From the NCBI GenBank assembly GCA_902489135.1, contig CABTYW010000022.1:1-27467 (forward strand): a DNA stretch of 27,467 nucleotides, given 5' to 3'. Below the pieces are notes generated by a model. The model did not search any database, was not told the origin of the DNA, and saw only the letters and a list, made by a program, of their open reading frames with translations. Source of the DNA: an uncultured Synergistaceae bacterium. Lineage in GTDB: Bacteria > Synergistota > Synergistia > Synergistales > Dethiosulfovibrionaceae. The first letter of the stretch is position 1, and the number at the start of each line of letters is the position of its first letter. Position numbers and translations under genes: made by a program. Below are positions 24,136-27,467 of this stretch, in pieces.

Positions 24136-24905
24136 CTACGCAGGATCCGGCAACTCAGCGCCCAGAAAGGAGTTGATGAAGAACATCTGCCCCTTTCCCG
24201 TCACCTTCGGCGTCTTGCTGATAATGATGTGCCCATCCGGCGCGGCAATCGTGCGCTCCTTAATCTCGAACAGCTTCTGCTCCATGGCCTTCTGCGTCGG
24301 CATGTTCTTCGAAGAACCGCTCTTCATCAACCAGCCGTTCTCCCGTAGCCACGCGAACAGCCTTTTCTGACCGATTTTCACGCCGTTCTGCTTAATGAGC
24401 TTCGCCAAGTCGCCCACCAGAATGCTGGTTTTGCTCTCCGCACCGCGTCGGCGAAGATTGTTTTCGGCCGGTCGATGGCCACCTGAGCCTCCAGAGCCTT
24501 TCTTTTCTCCTGTTCCTGCTTCAATTCCGTGGCCAGCCGGATAATAAAGTCAGGATTAGTCAGCGTCCTTTCAATCGTCTCCGGCGTCATGTACGCGCCG
24601 TGCTTGCGCAGCGCGGGGAGAACCTCGTCGGCCAACTTCGCTTGAAACCTTTGCGCCGTTTCGTTGTTCGCCTTGAAACCAAGCCGGTAAACCATGTTCT
24701 CCGGAAGAAAATCATCTTTCCCAACTTGTTGGGAAAACCCGAATTCGTGCAGATAATGATTAACTGTCTCCCATCGAACGTACTCCGCGCCATTCTTCAT
24801 TTGCGTGAAGCCCCATCCCCGTGCCACATCGGCAGCGTTTAATTGGGCAACACCCGCTTTGTCGATGTAACCGCTAATCCCTGACACCGTAATGATGTCG
24901 TTCAT
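24136..24905 (-). pseudogene. Phage antirepressor with KilAC domain, frameshifted
   Basis: The ATG at 24905 has AAAGGAGTGA upstream. The N-terminal frame encodes NDIITVSGISGYIDKAGVAQ..., then the BRO-like ETAQRFQAKLADEVLPALRK and AQVAIDRPKTIFADAV. From there the family continues in another frame with ESKTSILVGDLAKLIKQNGV, QKRLFAWLRENGWL, MPTQKAMEQKLFEIKER and PKVTGKGQMFFINSFLG, the complete KilAC domain down to the stop at 24136. The original frame reads on as noise to 24378. One missing base near 24431-24443 explains this: restoring it gives ADAV-x-ESKTSILVG. A run of four A (24429-24432) might allow -1 slippage, but this is not a classic slippery site. An intact protein would inactivate the repressor. 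Confidence 0.85.
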
Positions 24906-24947
24906 TTTTCTCACTCCTTTTGCTTTTTTATTTCCTAATTTCAGCCC

Positions 24948-24976
24948 TTGTCTTTTCATGAAAATATCACTACAAT
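24948..24976 (+). promoter_or_regulatory. Promoter of the RelB/YafQ pair with palindrome
   Basis: TTGTCT (24948-24953) and TACAAT (24971-24976) are 17 bp apart. The spacer holds a perfect 12-bp palindrome TTTTCATGAAAA (24953-24964), a likely operator for the antitoxin. Both divergent genes use the same ribosome site: TCACTCCTTT at 24911-24920 and AAAGGAGTGA at 24985-24994 are exact complements. Confidence 0.65.
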
Positions 24977-25000
24977 ATCAATACAAAGGAGTGATAAATC

Positions 25001-25276
25001 ATGACTACAGCCACAAAAGACAGCACCATCCAGTTGAAAGTCGATCCCGCATTAAAAGCCCGGGCCGCGCAAATCGCCGACGATATGGGCATGAACCTCA
25101 GCACGCTCATCAGCGTGTACCTCAAGAGAGTCGTCGCCGACCGGGCCATCCCCTTCCCCCTCTGCGCACCGTCAACCCCAAATGCCTGCACCATCCAAGC
25201 CATTGAAGAACTCCGCGCAGGCAAAGGAGAGCACTTCGACAATGCAGAAGAAGCCCTGAAAAGCCTTGGGATGTAA
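25001..25276 (+). CDS. RelB/DinJ-family antitoxin
   Basis: A 91-residue protein. The N-terminus, STIQLKVDPALKARAAQIAD then DMGMNLSTLISVYLKRVVAD, is the ribbon-helix-helix DNA-binding domain typical of RelB/DinJ; the following RAIPFPL is a family mark. The C-terminal part (AIEELRAGKGEHFDNAEEAL) would wrap the toxin. It has an AAAGGAG ribosome site and its own promoter, and its stop is one base from the toxin start. It lies on the plus strand, opposite to the surrounding phage genes. Confidence 0.93.
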   Translation: MTTATKDSTIQLKVDPALKARAAQIADDMGMNLSTLISVYLKRVVADRAIPFPLCAPSTPNACTIQAIEELRAGKGEHFDNAEEALKSLGM

Positions 25277-25277
25277 C

Positions 25278-25547
25278 ATGCTTCAGGTCGAAATCTCGTC
25301 TCAGTTCCGCAAAGACCGGAAGAGAATGGAAAAGCGCGGCGCCGACATGGGCAAACTGAGAGAAGCCATCCTGCTGCTCGCCTCAGAAACCTCCCTGCCG
25401 CCCGAGTACAAAGACCACGCCCTGACAGGCAACTGGAGAGACTGCCGAGACCTGCACATCGAACCTGACTGGCTCCTGATCTACGAAATCAGAGGCCCTA
25501 TCCTGGGACTTGCCAGAACCGGCAGCCACGCCGACCTTTTCGACTGA
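25278..25547 (+). CDS. YafQ-family mRNA interferase toxin
   Basis: An 89-residue protein from the ATG at 25278, directly after the antitoxin stop. It has the YafQ pattern LPPEYKDHALTGNWRDCRDL, then HIEPDWLLIYEI and ARTGSHADLF. The four residues used by E. coli YafQ for catalysis (His, His, Asp, His) are all present: KDH, DLH, PD and SHADLF, so the toxin should be active. YafQ cuts mRNA on the ribosome. A terminator follows 3 bp downstream. Confidence 0.95.
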   Translation: MLQVEISSQFRKDRKRMEKRGADMGKLREAILLLASETSLPPEYKDHALTGNWRDCRDLHIEPDWLLIYEIRGPILGLARTGSHADLFD

Positions 25548-25549
25548 CC

Positions 25550-25579
25550 GCCGCCCTCATGTGGCGGCTCTTTTTTTTT
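25550..25579 (+). terminator. Terminator of the RelB/YafQ pair
   Basis: GCCGCC (25550-25555) pairs with GGCGGC (25563-25568), followed by TC and nine T (25571-25579). Confidence 0.85.
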
Positions 25580-25617
25580 ACCTTGGAATTCCCGTTATTG
25601 CGGTTGATATAATTAAC

Positions 25618-25856
25618 GTGCCGCCGCAGAAAAACAGGCGGTAACCATGTCTATTCCCGTACCATTGCAGGAAGATGTTTCAGGTTCTTCTTCGTCTCAT
25701 GAACAGCACCAGATCATTGAATTGGACCAACGGTTGCGCACACTTGCTTCAAAAGTGGACGCTCTTGAAGCAAGGTTAAAAGTTCTAGAAGAGAAGTAAT
25801 TAGTTTTTCTCTGCGGCGGTTTATTTCCTTCCGCTCACGTCGATCTGCGGCGGCAC
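25618..25856. repeat. Inverted repeat flanking the 50-residue miniprotein gene
   Basis: GTGCCGCCGCAGA (25618-25630) and its exact complement TCTGCGGCGGCAC (25844-25856) enclose the gene; a third, 10-bp copy TCTGCGGCGG lies at 25810-25819. The right copy encodes VPPQ in the minus-strand miniprotein. Confidence 0.8.
25647..25799 (+). CDS. 50-residue coiled-coil miniprotein
   Basis: The ATG at 25647 opens 50 codons: SIPVPLQEDVSGSSSSHEQH, then a heptad-patterned helix (IIELDQRLRTLASKVDALEA, RLKVLEEK) that should form a leucine-zipper-like coiled coil. A TATAAT at 25608-25613 could be its -10 box (a TTGGAA lies 19 bp upstream), and GGCGG serves as a weak ribosome site. It is convergent with the 52-residue gene at 25821 and shares with it the motif PVPxQxDVSG. 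Function unknown. Confidence 0.55.
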   Translation: MSIPVPLQEDVSGSSSSHEQHQIIELDQRLRTLASKVDALEARLKVLEEK

Positions 25857-25979
25857 CGGAACAGGATGCCTTTGCGTTTCCGCTTTCAGTTTCGCGTTCT
25901 CGGCCTCCAGCGCCTTAATCCTGAGTTCCGCGTTCTCCAGTTTCAGCTTCGCTATCTGAGCTTCGTATTCTTCGTTCAT
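25821..25979 (-). CDS. 52-residue coiled-coil miniprotein
   Basis: The ATG at 25979 has a perfect AAGGAGG seven bases upstream. The product is a strongly heptad-patterned helix (NEEYEAQIAKLKLENAELRI, KALEAENAKLKAETQ) followed by the tail RHPVPVPPQIDVSGRK. The tail motif PVPPQIDVSG matches PVPLQEDVSG at the N-terminus of the convergent 50-residue protein in eight of ten positions. A homodimeric or mixed coiled coil is plausible. Function unknown. Confidence 0.65.
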   Translation of the reverse strand: MNEEYEAQIAKLKLENAELRIKALEAENAKLKAETQRHPVPVPPQIDVSGRK

Positions 25980-26054
25980 TTTTTATCCTCCTTCATCGTC
26001 TTAACCTTGAAGACGCTGAAATTTCCTGTCCCTATTGCGGACACGTTTTTTCCG

Positions 26055-26276
26055 TCAGCTTTTTCCCCGATTGGTTTGCTGATTTAGTGGCGTCACGAAT
26101 TCACGGTAAGTAATTCGTGAAGAAACCTGCAATCCCCATTGCAGAGGCACAATAGTTTTTTTCCAGAACTCCCTGAGCATTTCAGCCGCCTCGTCCGGAG
26201 TGAGACTGAAATCGAAGGGAGTTTTTATAATCACAAGCCGCCCCGCGTCGTGGTAAATTTCGATTTCCGCGTCCAT
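26055..26276 (-). CDS. Hypothetical small early protein
   Basis: A 73-residue protein with GGGAGGTGA upstream of its ATG. It starts DAEIEIYHDAGRLVIIKTPF, which looks like a beta hairpin, then has an amphipathic helix (TPDEAAEMLREFWKKTIVPL) and a polar C-terminus. It follows the Cro-like and 70-residue genes in the same leftward transcript. No family is recognised. Confidence 0.6.
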   Translation of the reverse strand: MDAEIEIYHDAGRLVIIKTPFDFSLTPDEAAEMLREFWKKTIVPLQWGLQVSSRITYREFVTPLNQQTNRGKS

Positions 26277-26298
26277 GAGTTCACCTCCCTTTTCGGTT

Positions 26299-26511
26299 TT
26301 AATTTCTGCAACCCTCTACCAACAGGCTGCTTTTATGTTGCACAGCATCGGCAATACTCTTGAAGACCCCTTGCATGTCGTAATTAATAGCCGTAAGGAT
26401 TTTCATATCCTCGTCCGTCATGAGCGAACATCCTTCATCAATAGCCGCTGAATATGCCGAGACAGGCTCGCTCACATTCGTGTCCACATCGAAAGAAACC
26501 TTGATTTTCAT
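26299..26511 (-). CDS. Hypothetical small early protein
   Basis: A 70-residue protein starting directly at the stop of the Cro-like gene, with GGAGGGGAGG upstream. The N-terminal KIKVSFDVDTNVSEPVSAYS looks like a beta strand followed by helix; the rest (MTDEDMKILTAINYDMQGVF) is helical and acidic. It belongs to the first leftward early transcript; no function can be assigned. Confidence 0.6.
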   Translation of the reverse strand: MKIKVSFDVDTNVSEPVSAYSAAIDEGCSLMTDEDMKILTAINYDMQGVFKSIADAVQHKSSLLVEGCRN

Positions 26512-26730
26512 TTACCTCCCCTCCTTTTCTTCCGTTCCTTCCTCCACGCCCAGCAGCTCGTTGGGCGTGACGTTCAGCGCTGCGGCAAGCTTTAAAAGCA
26601 TTTTCCCGTTAGGCAGTGAAAAAGATTCCCAACGAAAAATTGCAACTCTGGAGCAACCAACCTTTTCAGCGAGCTCTGTTTGAGAGAGCCCCATGTCAGT
26701 GCGTATTTGTTTCAGATGATTCATTTGCAT
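26512..26730 (-). CDS. Cro-like XRE-family regulator
   Basis: A 72-residue protein that is almost wholly one helix-turn-helix domain: LKQIRTDMGLSQTELAEKVG then CSRVAIFRWESFSLPNGKML and LKLAAALNVTPNELLG. It is the first gene of the leftward early operon and diverges from the CI-like repressor, the classic Cro place. I chose the ATG at 26730 (GGAGG five bases upstream); the next one at 26724 is also possible. It should bind the operators at 26744-26856. Confidence 0.88.
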   Translation of the reverse strand: MQMNHLKQIRTDMGLSQTELAEKVGCSRVAIFRWESFSLPNGKMLLKLAAALNVTPNELLGVEEGTEEKEGR

Positions 26731-26743
26731 CACCCCCTCCAAT

Positions 26744-26759
26744 GCTACAAATATGTTGC
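26744..26759. promoter_or_regulatory. Operator 1 (cro-proximal)
   Basis: GCTACA, four bases, TGTTGC: an inverted repeat with one mismatch to the perfect site at 26779. Confidence 0.65.
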
Positions 26760-26772
26760 TACCATGCTCTGT

Positions 26773-26800
26773 ATTATAGCTACATTTTTGTAGCAGTCAA
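26773..26800 (-). promoter_or_regulatory. Leftward early promoter (cro)
   Basis: Read on the minus strand, TTGACT (26800-26795) and a perfect TATAAT (26778-26773) are 16 bp apart, pointing to the Cro-like gene. Confidence 0.85.
26779..26794. promoter_or_regulatory. Operator 2, filling the cro promoter spacer
   Basis: GCTACATTTTTGTAGC, a perfect 16-bp palindrome, occupies exactly the 16-bp spacer between the -35 and -10 boxes, so a bound repressor blocks the promoter fully. Confidence 0.85.
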
Positions 26801-26808
26801 GCCCCCAA

Positions 26809-26819
26809 ATTGTTACAAT
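26809..26819. promoter_or_regulatory. Operator 3 (repressor-proximal)
   Basis: ATTGTTACAAT, two 5-bp arms around one base, overlapping the probable -35 box of the repressor promoter. The core TGTTACA is shared with the site at 26844. Confidence 0.55.
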
Positions 26820-26839
26820 ATTGGAGCTAGAATTATGAT
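26810..26839 (+). promoter_or_regulatory. Probable repressor (cI) promoter
   Basis: TTGTTA (26810-26815) and TATGAT (26834-26839) with an 18-bp spacer, pointing to the repressor gene. Confidence 0.5.
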
Positions 26840-26843
26840 AAAA

Positions 26844-26856
26844 AAATGTTACATTT
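26844..26856. promoter_or_regulatory. Operator 4 (repressor-proximal)
   Basis: AAATGTTACATTT, perfect 6-bp arms around one base, located just after the probable -10 box of the repressor promoter, where binding would block it. Confidence 0.6.
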
Positions 26857-26880
26857 ATTTTAATGAGGGGGTATTTCTCT

Positions 26881-27467
26881 ATGTTAAAGCTGAAAGAACT
26901 GCGCGTTGGAGCAAAAATGTCACAAGAGGAACTTGGCAATCAGCTGAATGTCAACCGCGCTACCATCAGAAGATGGGAGAATGGGGAGACAAAAATATCC
27001 CTTGAGATGGCACAAAAATTAGCTTCGATTCTTAACGTCAGCACCGATTACCTGATGGGCCGTGAAAATATAAAAAAAGAGCCCGCCCTGAAGGGCGAGC
27101 TCAATGCGTTAAGCATACATATTGACAACATCGATCACGACGTTTACACTATCCCTATGTATAATTATTCTCATTTACACTTACATGGGGAAGAAGGTTT
27201 GACGATGGTGACCGATGCGCGGTTGACAGTTCCGAAATTTCAGCTTCTGGAGATTGACGACAAAAACCCTCCATTTGCCGTTCGGCAGGACATTTCGTTT
27301 AATTTGACGGGCAGGGGAATTTCTCCCGCAGATGGAGCCGTTGTCATCAATCCTAAATATACAAATGTCGAAAGCGGAAGGATCTATCTCGTAGTCTACA
27401 ACAAAGAAATTCTTCTGCGCCAGGTATCATGTTCTCCAGATGGTGGCTATACCCTAGAAGCAGACAA
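26881..27467 (+). CDS. CI-like prophage repressor, S24-like C-terminal domain (3' end beyond window)
   Basis: The ATG at 26881 follows GAGGGGG and the frame is open to the edge (195 residues seen). The N-terminus is a clear XRE helix-turn-helix: LKELRVGAKMSQEELGNQLN then VNRATIRRWENG and AQKLASILNVSTDYLMG. After a linker, the C-terminal part (about 88-195) follows the LexA/CI S24 fold: RLTVPKFQLLEID..., ISPADGAVVINPK, GRIYLVVYNKEILLRQV. The catalytic serine motif GDSM appears as GRGI (about 144-147), and the position of the catalytic lysine appears to be Arg (about 170). It should keep the lysogenic state but may not self-cleave. It diverges from the Cro-like gene. Confidence 0.9.
   Translation, partial: MLKLKELRVGAKMSQEELGNQLNVNRATIRRWENGETKISLEMAQKLASILNVSTDYLMGRENIKKEPALKGELNALSIHIDNIDHDVYTIPMYNYSHLHLHGEEGLTMVTDARLTVPKFQLLEIDDKNPPFAVRQDISFNLTGRGISPADGAVVINPKYTNVESGRIYLVVYNKEILLRQVSCSPDGGYTLEAD

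Noticed and set aside
26027..26050. Plus-strand sequence reading CPYCGHVF, like half a zinc ribbon
   Set aside because: The frame has no start codon, no second pair of cysteines and a stop soon after; it is probably chance or a decayed remnant.
1..27467. CRISPR array, tRNA genes, integrase and attachment sites
   Set aside because: No regularly spaced repeat-spacer pattern, no tRNA-like cloverleaf and no recombinase motif were seen by eye; integrase and att sites are probably outside the window.

Overview
The window is most of a temperate podovirus prophage (or the matching phage genome) from a fairly GC-rich bacterium with strong AGGAGG-type ribosome binding sites. The host cannot be named from the sequence; an anaerobe such as a member of Synergistota or a GC-rich Firmicute would fit, but this is a guess. 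Both ends are cut inside genes: a very large virion protein at the left edge and the CI-like repressor at the right edge. No integrase, lysis cassette, tail fibre, tRNA or CRISPR array is visible, so these must lie outside.

Layout, read in the main direction of transcription (minus strand, from right to left). 26055-27467 is the immunity region: a rightward CI-like repressor and a leftward Cro-like regulator diverge from a 150-bp promoter/operator region with at least four palindromes, followed by small unknown genes. 25550-25979 holds two convergent coiled-coil miniproteins that share a short motif. 24136-25547 holds a RelB/YafQ-type toxin-antitoxin pair (plus strand), divergent from a KilAC antirepressor broken by a one-base frameshift. 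19496-24074 is the early recombination/replication set: HTH protein, two tiny ORFs, Gp157-like protein, Sak4-like ATPase, DUF669 protein, DEAD/DEAH helicase and RecU-like resolvase. 17025-19517 is a Toprim primase fused to a D5/P4-type helicase. It is followed by a 270-bp cluster of ten GGGGCAC heptamers around an AT-rich core that looks like a replication origin. 15970-16786 carries a small unknown gene and a sigma-region-4-like late regulator (DUF1492 type).

15190-15921 is a HicAB toxin-antitoxin module inserted in the opposite orientation with its own promoter, palindromic operator and terminator. From 15150 down to 1 runs the packaging and virion operon: small and large terminase, then a T7-like order of gp7.3-like protein, portal (gp8), scaffold (gp9), capsid (gp10) with a Bbp16-like cement protein, tail tubular proteins A and B (gp11, gp12), then gp13-, gp14-, gp15- and gp16-position internal virion proteins. 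The last of these ends, at the window edge, in what looks like a polyvalent-protein domain (LPD3), suggesting that an effector is delivered with the DNA.

The best candidates for something new are the heptamer/AT-rich origin-like region, the paired miniproteins with a shared PVPxQxDVSG motif and inverted repeats, the internal virion protein with a polyvalent C-terminus, and an immunity system with a repressor that seems unable to self-cleave beside a frameshifted antirepressor.
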